Origin: Acidobacteriota bacterium
Lineage (GTDB): Bacteria > Acidobacteriota > Polarisedimenticolia > JACPZX01
DNA length: 64,000 nt
NCBI GenBank assembly: GCA_016195325.1
Contig: JACPZX010000114.1
Coordinates: forward strand, 1 to 64,000
Direction: 5' to 3'
Shown here: positions 34,449 through 43,647 of the stretch, piece by piece
How the letters are laid out: every line of letters starts with the position of its first letter
Numbering within the stretch: position 1 is the stretch's first letter
Translations under genes and position numbers: made by a program
Notes under the pieces: generated by a model
Told to the model about the DNA's origin: nothing
The model's database searches: none
The model's input: only the letters and a program-made list of their open reading frames with translations

Positions 34449-34889
34449 ATGCAAAGCGGCGGTCGCACCGCGATGGCCTGCGCTCTCGCGTGGCTGATTC
34501 CCGGGGCGGGGCATCTCTACCTCGGGAGGAAGGCCAAGTCGATCATTTTCTTCGCCGTCGTCACCCTGACGTTCTTCTTCGGCCTGGCGATGGACGGCCG
34601 CGTCTACCTCGCGTCCCCGGAGCAGCCTCTCTCCTACCTCGCGACGTTTGCGAACCTCGGGGTGGGGCCTCTCGATCTCGTCGGCAGGCAGTTGTCCTAC
34701 GAGCGCATCATCTTTCGCGTCCCGGAGGAGATCGACCGGGCGCTGTACGGCGAGGTTCTCGACCGAACCCGCCGACGGATTCTCGTGCCGACCCACGAAT
34801 ACGGAACGACCTTCATCCTGACCGCCGGGCTGATGAACATCCTCCTCATCCTCGACGTCTTCGACATCGGGGTGGGTCGCAAGACCTAG
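34449..34889 (+). CDS. Membrane protein with N-terminal PGAGHLYLG motif
   Basis: A 146-residue protein with membrane helices at about 8-22, 30-48 and 118-136. The opening ALAWLIPGAGHLYLGRK resembles TM2-type and DUF6677 membrane proteins, where this turn joins two helices. The central loop is hydrophilic. Function unknown. Start ATG 34449 with AGGAGAACC upstream. Next gene encodes a 59-residue membrane protein, 9 bases on; the pair is probably coexpressed. Confidence 0.75.
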   Translation: MQSGGRTAMACALAWLIPGAGHLYLGRKAKSIIFFAVVTLTFFFGLAMDGRVYLASPEQPLSYLATFANLGVGPLDLVGRQLSYERIIFRVPEEIDRALYGEVLDRTRRRILVPTHEYGTTFILTAGLMNILLILDVFDIGVGRKT

Positions 34890-34898
34890 GGAGCCTCG

Positions 34899-35078
34899 AT
34901 GCTCGGAAGTCACATGCTGACGCTCGTGCTCTTCGCCGGACTCGTGTCGGTCTTCTTCGCCACGCTCTCCCGCGACACGCTGAAGGAGGCGAGCCGCCTC
35001 GGCTCCGTCATGTTCGCCTCGATGGTGGGAGTCTCCCTGCTCATCGCGTACCTCATGTACTTCTTCCCTCTGGGCTGA
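34899..35078 (+). CDS. Two-helix small membrane protein, unknown
   Basis: A 59-residue product. ATG 34899 follows AGGGAGC. Two hydrophobic helices, about 5-20 (MLTLVLFAGLVSVFFATL) and 36-56 (MFASMVGVSLLIAYLMYFF), joined by a charged turn (SRDTLKEASRLG). It fits tightly between neighbours (9 bases before, 3 after) and is coding in composition. Not recognised as a named family; too short for many gene finders. Confidence 0.75.
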   Translation: MLGSHMLTLVLFAGLVSVFFATLSRDTLKEASRLGSVMFASMVGVSLLIAYLMYFFPLG

Positions 35079-35081
35079 CGC

Positions 35082-35747
35082 GTGCCGAAATCGCCGGGAC
35101 TTTCCGCGGCCTGGCGGTGGGGGCCCGCGTTGGTGTACGCCGCGCTGATCTCCTACGCTTCGTCGCAGCCCGGATTGACCGTTCCGTTCAACATCTGGGA
35201 CAAGGCGGCGCACGCGACCGAGTACGGCGTCCTCGCGGCGCTGATCTGGCGCGCGATCGGCGGTTCGTTTTTCGCGGCGGCGACTCCGTGGCGCGCGGCG
35301 GGATACCTGGGGGCGTGCGGTCTGTACGGTGTCCTCGACGAGTTTCACCAGAGCTTCGTTCCCGGACGCGACGCGAGCGCCCTCGACGTGACCGCGGACG
35401 TTGTGGGAGCCGCGGCCGTCCTCGCGGCCCTGTGGATCGTGTCCTCGGTCCGGCGCGTGAGGCGCGACCGCCGGACGAGCCCGCCGCAGGCGCAGCCGGA
35501 GATCTGCCTCCTGTCGAGGCCCGGGTGCGGTCTCTGCGACGAAGCGGAGCGGGTCATCCTCGATGTCCGGGCGGAGATCCCCTTCGGATACCGGAAGGTC
35601 GACGTCCGCACAGATCCTGAGCTCGAGCGGATTTACGGAGACGAGTTGCCGGTCGTCCTCATGTCCGGCCGGAAGATCTTCAAGTTCAGAGTCGACGCCG
35701 GACACCTGCGGCGGCGGCTCCTCAGGGCTTCCAGCGAGGTGCTGTGA
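35082..35747 (+). CDS. VanZ-like membrane domain fused to glutaredoxin-like domain
   Basis: A 221-residue fusion. Residues 10-125: VanZ-like domain with four helices and the DEFHQSFVPGRDASALD signature. Residues 138-215: thioredoxin-fold of the glutaredoxin/DUF836 type with C149-G-L-C152, then VDVRTDPELERIYGDELPVVLMSGRKIF (cis-Pro region). No stop or frameshift between them. A membrane-tethered thiol-disulfide protein is implied, active site probably cytoplasmic; the biological role is unknown. GTG 35082. Confidence 0.85.
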   Translation: MPKSPGLSAAWRWGPALVYAALISYASSQPGLTVPFNIWDKAAHATEYGVLAALIWRAIGGSFFAAATPWRAAGYLGACGLYGVLDEFHQSFVPGRDASALDVTADVVGAAAVLAALWIVSSVRRVRRDRRTSPPQAQPEICLLSRPGCGLCDEAERVILDVRAEIPFGYRKVDVRTDPELERIYGDELPVVLMSGRKIFKFRVDAGHLRRRLLRASSEVL

Positions 35748-36811
35748 TGGGTGAGCGATCGATCGCGGTGGTTCCCGGAGACGGAATCGGCGTCGACGTG
35801 ACGCGGGAGGCCGTCAAGGTCCTCAGGTGCGTCGGCGACGTCCTCGGAGTGCCGTTCAGACTTCACGAATTCGACTACAACGCCGACCGCTACCTCAAGA
35901 CCGGCGTCACGATGCCGCCGGGAGGGCTGGACGAGCTGCGGACGTTCGATGCGATTTTCATGGGGGCGTTCGGCGATCCGCGGGTTCCCGACATGAAGCA
36001 TGCCGCGGACATCCTTCTGGGCACGCGCTTCGGCCTCGATCTCTACATCAACCATCGGCCGATCAAGCTCCTCCACGAGCCCCTCTGCCCGCTCAAGGGC
36101 CGCAAGCGCGCCGACGTGGACTTCGTCGTCTTCCGCGAGAACACCGAAGGGCTCTACGTGGGAATGGGCGGAATCTTCAAGAAGGGGACGCCGGACGAAA
36201 TCGCGACGCAGATCGATGTCAACACGCGGAAGGGGGTCGAACGGATCATCCGCCACGCGTTCGAGTACGCCAGGGCCAGGGGGCGACGGCGCGTCTGCAT
36301 GAGCGACAAGGCCAACGTTCTCACGTTCGGGCACGATCTGTGGCAGCGCGTCTTCAGGACGGTCGCGGCGGAGTACGCCGAGATCGAGGCCAGCCACCTC
36401 TACGTCGACGCGCTCACGATGCAGATGGTGAAGGATCCATCGCAGTTCGGCGTCATCGTCACGTGCAACATGTTCGGGGACATCGTCACCGACCTCGGCG
36501 CGGCCATCCAGGGCGGCCTCGGCCTCGCGGCATCCGGCAACATCAACCCCCGGGGCGCCTCGATGTTCGAGCCGGTCCACGGCTCGGCGCCCAAGTACGC
36601 CGGGAAGGACGTGGCGAATCCACTGGGGGCCATCCTGACCGTGCAGCTCATGCTGGATCACCTCGGTCTCACCGCGGCGGCAGGGTGGATCGAGGCGGCC
36701 GTCGTCGACTGCATGGAGCACGGGCGCACGACGAAGGATCTCGGGGGATCGCTGGGCACCGCCGCGGCGGGTGACGCCGTCTGCGCCGCCATCCGTCGCG
36801 TCGCGAAGTAG
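35747..36811 (+). CDS. Isocitrate/isopropylmalate dehydrogenase family enzyme
   Basis: A 354-residue decarboxylating beta-hydroxyacid dehydrogenase. IAVVPGDGIGVDVTREA, substrate arginines around LDLYINHRPIK and ENTEGLY, K in MSDKANVLT, and metal aspartates in DALTMQMV and NMFGDIVTDLGAAIQGGLG; C-terminal FEPVHGSAPKYAGKDVANPLG with NAD-type selectivity residues. Could be 3-isopropylmalate, homoisocitrate or tartrate/malate dehydrogenase; no leucine-pathway gene is adjacent, so specificity is open. ATG 35747 shares one base with the VanZ-fusion stop; GTG 35744 is possible. Confidence 0.9.
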   Translation: MGERSIAVVPGDGIGVDVTREAVKVLRCVGDVLGVPFRLHEFDYNADRYLKTGVTMPPGGLDELRTFDAIFMGAFGDPRVPDMKHAADILLGTRFGLDLYINHRPIKLLHEPLCPLKGRKRADVDFVVFRENTEGLYVGMGGIFKKGTPDEIATQIDVNTRKGVERIIRHAFEYARARGRRRVCMSDKANVLTFGHDLWQRVFRTVAAEYAEIEASHLYVDALTMQMVKDPSQFGVIVTCNMFGDIVTDLGAAIQGGLGLAASGNINPRGASMFEPVHGSAPKYAGKDVANPLGAILTVQLMLDHLGLTAAAGWIEAAVVDCMEHGRTTKDLGGSLGTAAAGDAVCAAIRRVAK

Positions 36812-36829
36812 GATTTCGGTCCGACGGGA

Positions 36830-37981
36830 TCAGTTCGAGGGGGAGGGGACAGCGGGAGGGACCCGCTTGCCGGGCCCGAGCCCCACCACCCGGCTCGTCT
36901 CCTCGCCGTATTTCGCCAGGGCGATGGCCACGTGCGAGCCCGACGCGACCGGGGCGGAGACGAATCGCGCGGCCTCGGGAAGCGTGAAGCTTCCCGCCCC
37001 CCGTCCCTCCGGAAGTCGGAAAGCGTCCAGCCGCGTGGATTGGGGTCCCGCGACGAAAACGAGGTCGCCGAGAACGGCGGCAGGGCCCGGGCGTCGATCG
37101 AGCCGCGCCCGAAAGACGAGATGGCCGTTCCCTCTCTGAAACGCGTAGAGGAACGTATCCTTCGACGGGAAGAGGACATCCCCCTTGTAGGTCTCGGCCG
37201 GTGCCGCCGGGTCGGCGCCGCTTCGAACGCGCCACTTGAGCGAGGCGTGTCTGCGGTAGAGCCTCAGAGCGTGCAGCTGATTGTCGGCGGTCGCGACGTA
37301 GATCCGGTTGCCCGAGCACGTCGGCGTGGCGCGCAACGGGGAGCCGAGGTTCTTGCGCGTGCGCGTCTCGCCGGTCTCGAGATCGAGCCCGACCAGGCGC
37401 CCGTCCTCCGTTCCGACGATCACGCGCCCCGCGCAGACGGCCGGTCCCGCCCCGGGGGGCGAGGGAAGCCGCGTCTCCCAGCGAGGGGCCTCAGAGCCCG
37501 CGGCGTAGGCCCGGACCAGCCCCGCCCTGGAGACGGCGAGAACCCGGCCCCGCGTGGTGGCGAGCATCACGTCGTCCCACCCGGTCACGAGGCGCGCCAC
37601 CACGGATCCCGAGCGAAGCGCCACCAGCTCCACGATGCCGCCCTCGATCGGTACGGCCGCCAGATCGCTGTCGGGCTGATCCGCGGGACCGGAGCCGGTG
37701 ACGATCGTCCCGGCGATTCGCCCGCCGATATCGATCGTCCACACCGGCACTCCGTCGTCGGCGCCGAGCTTGCGCAGCTCGCCGGCGGGGGTCGCCACGA
37801 GGAAACCCCCTGGCACCCCCACGACCTGAACTCCCGCCGCCGCGGCGACCGTCACCGTCCAGTCGGGGGAGAGGGCGCCGCCGGGCTCGGGATTCGTCGC
37901 CGGTGCGTGGCGGGCGCAGCCGCCGACGGCGAGGGTCATGGCGAGAAGCTGAACGGCGATCGAAGTGCGCGCTGATGTCAC
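36830..37981 (-). CDS. BamB-like PQQ-repeat lipoprotein
   Basis: A 383-residue lipoprotein: signal helix then C22 (VGGC). The rest is a repeat-built beta propeller with PQQ-type blades (e.g. GRVIVGTEDGRLVGLDLETGE, NRIYVATADNQLHALRLYRR, LVFVAGPQSTRLDAF). BamB uses such a propeller in outer-membrane protein assembly, but other PQQ-propeller lipoproteins exist and no bam gene is near. GTG 37981, GGAGAT upstream. Convergent with the dehydrogenase (18-base gap). Confidence 0.8.
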   Translation of the reverse strand: MTSARTSIAVQLLAMTLAVGGCARHAPATNPEPGGALSPDWTVTVAAAAGVQVVGVPGGFLVATPAGELRKLGADDGVPVWTIDIGGRIAGTIVTGSGPADQPDSDLAAVPIEGGIVELVALRSGSVVARLVTGWDDVMLATTRGRVLAVSRAGLVRAYAAGSEAPRWETRLPSPPGAGPAVCAGRVIVGTEDGRLVGLDLETGETRTRKNLGSPLRATPTCSGNRIYVATADNQLHALRLYRRHASLKWRVRSGADPAAPAETYKGDVLFPSKDTFLYAFQRGNGHLVFRARLDRRPGPAAVLGDLVFVAGPQSTRLDAFRLPEGRGAGSFTLPEAARFVSAPVASGSHVAIALAKYGEETSRVVGLGPGKRVPPAVPSPSN

Positions 37982-38004
37982 GGGAGATCTCCGGAAGGCG
38001 CGCC

Positions 38005-38010
38005 ATTATA
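38005..38010 (-). promoter_or_regulatory. -10 element TATAAT of the BamB-like gene
   Basis: Minus-strand TATAAT (38010-38005), 23 bases before the GTG start, giving a leader of about 17 bases that contains GGAGATCTCC. No matching -35 seen. Confidence 0.45.
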
Positions 38011-38037
38011 GCGGCGGTAGAGGCCTCGGAAGGCCTG

Positions 38038-38046
38038 TGGTACTCT
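38038..38046 (+). promoter_or_regulatory. Extended -10 promoter of aspS
   Basis: TGG followed by TACTCT (38041-38046). Predicted start about 38053, right at the 18-base palindrome. Confidence 0.45.
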
Positions 38047-38053
38047 CACGCGC

Positions 38054-38071
38054 CGCCGCCTCGAGGCGGCG
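38054..38071. promoter_or_regulatory. Perfect 18-base palindrome in the aspS leader
   Basis: CGCCGCCTCGAGGCGGCG, placed from the predicted transcription start to 15 bases before GTG 38086. As DNA it is an operator-like site; as RNA it cannot fold with its tiny loop except by breaking the centre pairs, leaving a 7-bp GC stem. Either form could control aspS. Confidence 0.5.
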
Positions 38072-38085
38072 AGGGAGCGTGAAGA

Positions 38086-39851
38086 GTGCCGTTGAAGCGT
38101 GACACACCGTGCGGCTCGCTGGCGCGCGGGGACATCGGCAGGACGGTCGTCCTCACAGGCTGGGTGCACCGCCGGCGGGACCACGGCAACCTGATATTCG
38201 TCGACCTCCGGGATCGCTCCGGCCTGTGCCAGATCGTGTTCCGGCCGGAGGAGAGCGAGGCGGCTCACCGGCTCGCGAAAGATCTTCGATCCGAGTACGT
38301 CGTCGCGGTCGCGGGGAAGGTCGTCGCACGCGACGAGTCGAACCAGAACAGGAACCTCCCGACGGGCGAGATCGAGCTCGTCGCCGCCGAACTCGAGCTG
38401 CTCAACCGCGCGGAGCCGATCCCGTTCCAGCTCGACGAAGCCGAGGAGGTCTCGGAGGATCTGAGGCTCAAGTATCGCTTCATCGATCTGCGGCGTCCGC
38501 GGCTCCAGCGCATCCTGGGGCTCCGGCACCGCATCGCGATCGCCGTGCGCAACTATCTTGACACGAGGGGATTTCTCGAGATCGAGACGCCCATGCTCAC
38601 GCGCTCCACCCCGGAGGGCGCGCGGGATTACGTCGTTCCGTCGCGCGTCCACCCGGGGTCCTTCTACGCGCTCCCCCAGTCTCCTCAGCTCTTCAAGCAG
38701 CTCTTCATGGTCGCCGGCTTCGAGCGGTACTTCCAGATCGTCAGGTGCTTTCGCGACGAGGACCTGCGGGCCGATCGCCAGCCGGAGTTCACGCAGATCG
38801 ACATCGAGGCCTCGTTCATCGAGCCTCCGTTCATCCACGAGCTCGTCGAAGGGATGATGAAGGAGATCTTCGCCGCCGCGGAGCGGCCGTTCCCCGCGAC
38901 CATCCACCGCCTGACGTACCGCGAGGCGATGGACTCGTACGGCACGGACGCGCCCGACCTGCGCTACGGGCTCCTCATCCACGACATCACCGCGAAGACG
39001 AAGGACGGGCCGCACAGGATCTTCTCCGAGGCCGCGGCGCGGGGCCAGTACGTGCGGGGCATGGCCTTTCCCGGCGGGGCGAAGCTCTCGCGCAAGGAGA
39101 TCGACGAGCTGGAGGAGCACGCGAAGCGGTTCGGAGCGGCCGGTCTCGCGTGGATGAAGCGCGCGAACGGAGAGCTCGCCGGGCCGGCCGCGAAGGGACT
39201 TGCCGGGACGGCGGGATCGATTGCCGAGGCGCTCGGGCTCGAGGAAGGCGGCATCGCGTTCCTCGTCGCCGGAGACCGGGATCCCTCCGCGCGCGTGCTC
39301 GGTGAAGTCCGCAAGGAGATCTCGCGGCGCGAGAAGCTCACCGCGGGGAAACCGTGGGCGCTCGCCTGGGTCGTTGACTTTCCGCTGTTCGAGGTCCGGC
39401 CGGAGGACAGGCGCATCGTTTCCTGCCACCATCCGTTCACTTCGCCGCTGCCCGAGGATCTCGCCATCCTCGAGACGCAGCCGCTGTCGGTCCGCGCGCG
39501 CGCGTACGACATCGTCCTCAACGGCTGGGAGCTGGGCGGGGGGAGTATCCGGATCCACGACGAGGAGACGCAGCGGCGAGTCTTCAAGCTCCTGAACCTC
39601 ACTCCCGAGCAGTCGGAGGAGAAGTTCGGCTTCTTTCTCGGAGCGCTTCGCTACGGGGCGCCCCCGCACGGGGGCATCGCACTCGGGCTCGACCGGATCG
39701 TGGCGCTGATGACGGAGTCCCCTTCTCTGCGGGACGTCATCGCCTTCCCGAAGACGACCTCGGCCACGTGCCTGATGACGCGATCGCCGGCGCCCATCGA
39801 GCAGGACCAGCTCGACGACCTGCACATCAGGGTCGTCGCGCCGGCGAAGCC

Positions 39852-39855
<4 letters not shown>
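38086..39855 (+). CDS. aspS: Aspartate--tRNA ligase, bacterial type
   Basis: A 589-residue class II synthetase. OB-fold anticodon domain (1-110), motif 1 (FLEIETPML), motif 2 (FQIVRCFRDEDLRADRQPEFTQID), bacterial GAD insertion (about 290-420), motif 3 (GIALGLDRIVALM). Full length for the bacterial type. GTG 38086 with GAGGGAG upstream. Stop overlaps the phoH GTG. Whether it also charges tRNA-Asn cannot be judged here. Confidence 0.96.
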
Positions 39856-40873
<1,018 letters not shown>

Positions 40874-40877
<4 letters not shown>

Positions 40878-41296
40878 CCGTCGTCCAGCGAGGAGGGCGC
40901 GCGCCGCTCTCCAGCCCCGCCATACGGCGGCTCCTGACGGCCGCCGGAAGAAGCGTCGGAGGCCCGCTCGGGGAGGTCACCGTTCTCTTCACCGGCGATG
41001 CGGAGCTCCGCCGCCTGAACGCCGCCTTCCGGGGCAAGAACCGCCCCACGGATGTCCTTTCCTTTCCGGACGGCCGGGCCTCGTCCCCGCGAGAGGCTCC
41101 CCGCATCGGCGACATCGCGATCTCGCTGCCCGCCGCGCGCCGCAACGCGACGCGGGCCGGCCACGGCCTCCGTCGCGAGGTGCGGCAGCTTCTCATCCAT
41201 GGATTCCTACACCTCCTCGGCTACGATCACGAGGTGGATGGAGGGGAAATGCACGAGCTCGAGCGCGCGCTCCACGAGAGACTCGGGGGCCCCTGA
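40874..41296 (+). CDS. ybeY: Endoribonuclease YbeY
   Basis: A 140-residue metallo-RNase for 16S rRNA 3' processing. Zinc motif HGFLHLLGYDH in place, preceded by KNRPTDVLSFP and GDIAIS. Length a little short at the N-terminus. GTG 40874 overlaps phoH stop by 4 bases. Confidence 0.95.
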
Positions 41297-41298
41297 CG

Positions 41299-42567
41299 AT
41301 GCAGCCATGGGAGATCGCCTCGCTCGCGGCGCTGTTCGCCATCTACGTGGGAACGGCGGTCTTCCGCTCGGCGCACGCGTCGCTGAGCCCGGTGAGCCTG
41401 CGGCGGATTCTCTCGGACGACGGTCGTCGCAAAGGCGGGGGCGCGGCGGACCTCCTCGGCATCCGGGTGGCGTTCGATTTCGTCCACCACCTCACGCTCA
41501 TCGCGGCGTCGGTGCTGCTGGTCGCGTCGGAGCGGGATGCCGGCGCGACGCATCCGTACCTGACGAGCGTCGGGTATCTGGTCGCGGGATCGCTGATCGC
41601 GCAGTTGGGAGGGAGGGCGCTCGCGCTTGCCAACCCGGAGCGGGCCTTCGCCGTCACCTGGAGCGTCGCCGCGCTCCTCTACGGGATCTTCTTCTTCGTC
41701 GCGCGTCCCCTGATCGCGGCGCTGGAGAAACTGAGGCTGTCGGCGCGGCGCGCGTGGGCGGAGGAGGAGCCGGAGGCCGCCGCCGAGGAGATCGAGGCCC
41801 TGATCGAGACCGGACGGAGCGAGGGGCTGCTCGAAGTCGAGGAGGGGCGGTTGATCCGGCAGGTCATCGACTTTCACGACCGGGTCGTGAGCGAACTGAT
41901 GACGCCGCGGACCGAGATCGTCGCCCTCCCCGTCGACGCGACGATTCGAGAGCTCAGAGAGCTCATGGTCCGGGAGAAGCACTCGCGCGTGCCGGTGTAT
42001 CGCGGGCAGATCGACAGCATCGAGGGCATGGTGTACTTGCGGGATCTCCTGGCGTGCTGGGGGACGGTCGAGGACGGGGCTTCCATCTCCGCGTTGATCA
42101 AGCCGGCCCATTTCGTCCCCGAGACGAAGCAGGTCGCGGAGCTTCTGCGTGAGCTCCAGCGGAGCCGGACCCAGATCGCGGTGGTCATCGACGAGTACGG
42201 GGGCACGGCCGGCGTCGTCACGATCGAAGATCTTCTCGAGGAGATCGTCGGCGAGATCCAGGAGGAGCACGAGGGCGAGGAGCCGACCGTGGCGCCGGAC
42301 GGGGAAGGGCGGTTCCTGCTCCGGGGCACCGCGACGATCGACGAGCTCAACGCGGCGCTCGGCATCGAGCTTCCTTCGGAGGGGTACGAGACGGTGTCAG
42401 GGCTGATCCAGAGCGTGCTCGGACGGATCCCGCGCGCCGGTGAATCGGTGCGGCAACCGGGAGTCCGGCTCGAGATTCTCAAGGCCGACAGCCGCCGGAT
42501 CCTCTCGGTCCGCGCGGTCCGGGCGAGCGCCGGCGAGTCGTCCGCCCCCCCTGGGCATGTTTCATGA
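41299..42567 (+). CDS. CorC/HlyC-type protein: CNNM membrane domain plus CBS pair
   Basis: A 422-residue membrane protein. Residues 1-155 form a DUF21/CNNM transmembrane domain, about 190-310 hold two CBS domains (VSELMTPRTEIVAL, HSRVPVYRGQIDSIEGMVYLRDLL, VVIDEYGGTAGVVTIEDLLEEIVGEI), and 325-410 a CorC/HlyC transporter-associated domain. Family members take part in Mg or Co export. Two-base gap after ybeY and overlap with era, the usual ybeY-corC-era order. Confidence 0.9.
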   Translation: MQPWEIASLAALFAIYVGTAVFRSAHASLSPVSLRRILSDDGRRKGGGAADLLGIRVAFDFVHHLTLIAASVLLVASERDAGATHPYLTSVGYLVAGSLIAQLGGRALALANPERAFAVTWSVAALLYGIFFFVARPLIAALEKLRLSARRAWAEEEPEAAAEEIEALIETGRSEGLLEVEEGRLIRQVIDFHDRVVSELMTPRTEIVALPVDATIRELRELMVREKHSRVPVYRGQIDSIEGMVYLRDLLACWGTVEDGASISALIKPAHFVPETKQVAELLRELQRSRTQIAVVIDEYGGTAGVVTIEDLLEEIVGEIQEEHEGEEPTVAPDGEGRFLLRGTATIDELNAALGIELPSEGYETVSGLIQSVLGRIPRAGESVRQPGVRLEILKADSRRILSVRAVRASAGESSAPPGHVS

Positions 42568-43493
42568 GCCGCGCTGGAGAGAGTGAGATGAAGGGGTCGA
42601 CGCCGGGGGAGCCCGCTCCGAAGTGCGGCGTCGTGGCGGTGGTGGGGCGGCCCAACGTCGGCAAGTCGACGCTCGTCAACCGCCTGGTGGGACAGAAGGT
42701 GTGCATCGTCTCGCCGATGCCGCAGACCACGCGCAACCGTATCTCGGGGGTCTGCTCGCGTCCGGGCGCGCAGGTCATCCTGCTCGATACCCCGGGCATC
42801 CACCGCCCCCAGCACCGGATGAACACATCCATGGTGCAGACCGCCGTCGCCTCGCTCTCGGAGATCGACCTCATCTACTTCGTGGTGGAGGTCCCCGCGC
42901 TGGGTCCGGGCGACCGGCACGTGCTCTCCCTGCTCCGCCCCGACGGACCGCCGGTGTTCCTGGTGGTCAACAAGATCGATCGCGCCGCGAAGCCGTCGCT
43001 CCTGCCCATGCTCGACGCCGCCGCGAAGGCCTTCCCGTTCGCAGAGATCTTTCCGGTGTCGGCGAAGGACGGCGACAACGTGGAGCCGCTGATCGCGGCC
43101 ACCGTGCCGAGGCTCCCGGACGGCCCCCCGCTCTTCCCCGACGACCAGCCCACCGATCAGCCCGAGCGGTTTCTCGCCGCCGAGCTGATCCGCGAGCAGA
43201 TTTGCCTCAGGACGCATCAGGAGGTCCCCCACGAGGCGGCGGTGCGCATCGATTCCTGGACGGAGCGCGAGGACGGCCTCGTGAGCATCGTGGCGACCAT
43301 CCTCGTCGAAAAGGAGAACCAGAAGGCGATCGTCATCGGCCGCGAGGGGACTCTCCTCAAATCGATGGCCACTGCCGCCCGCCTCGAGATCGAGAAACTC
43401 CTGGCGTGCCGGGTCTTTCTGAAGGTGTGGGTCCGCGCCGAGCCCGGCTGGCGGGAGAACGCCGCGCTGCTCCGATCGCTGGGGCTCGGCTGA
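42564..43493 (+). CDS. era: GTPase Era
   Basis: A 309-residue GTPase for 30S maturation. G1 GRPNVGKST (28-36), switch/G2 region with TTRN, G3 DTPGIH, G4 NKID, G5 SAK; C-terminal KH domain with VEKENQKAIVIGREGTLLK. N-terminus has a 20-residue polar extension; ATG 42588 would remove eight residues. Overlaps the corC-like stop by 4 bases. Confidence 0.96.
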   Translation: MSRAGESEMKGSTPGEPAPKCGVVAVVGRPNVGKSTLVNRLVGQKVCIVSPMPQTTRNRISGVCSRPGAQVILLDTPGIHRPQHRMNTSMVQTAVASLSEIDLIYFVVEVPALGPGDRHVLSLLRPDGPPVFLVVNKIDRAAKPSLLPMLDAAAKAFPFAEIFPVSAKDGDNVEPLIAATVPRLPDGPPLFPDDQPTDQPERFLAAELIREQICLRTHQEVPHEAAVRIDSWTEREDGLVSIVATILVEKENQKAIVIGREGTLLKSMATAARLEIEKLLACRVFLKVWVRAEPGWRENAALLRSLGLG

Positions 43494-43536
43494 CGGCTCG
43501 ACGGTCCGAACGAGCGGGCTCGCCGCTCGGCGCGTG

Positions 43537-43545
43537 TGGTAGACT
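43537..43545 (+). promoter_or_regulatory. Extended -10 promoter of mgtE
   Basis: TGG then TAGACT (43540-43545). Predicted start near 43552, giving a leader of about 95 bases before ATG 43648; no M-box-like motif was recognised in it. Confidence 0.45.
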
Positions 43546-43647
43546 CGCGCCCGCTCATGAGATCCGAACTTGCGGTGCCACGGTCGGGAGACGGTCGCGC
43601 TTCACGCCCTCGTCCGCCGAGGCGTTCGATGGAGATGACACCCGGCC

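Noticed and set aside
43553-43647. M-box magnesium riboswitch upstream of mgtE
   Set aside because: No recognisable conserved M-box segments in the leader.
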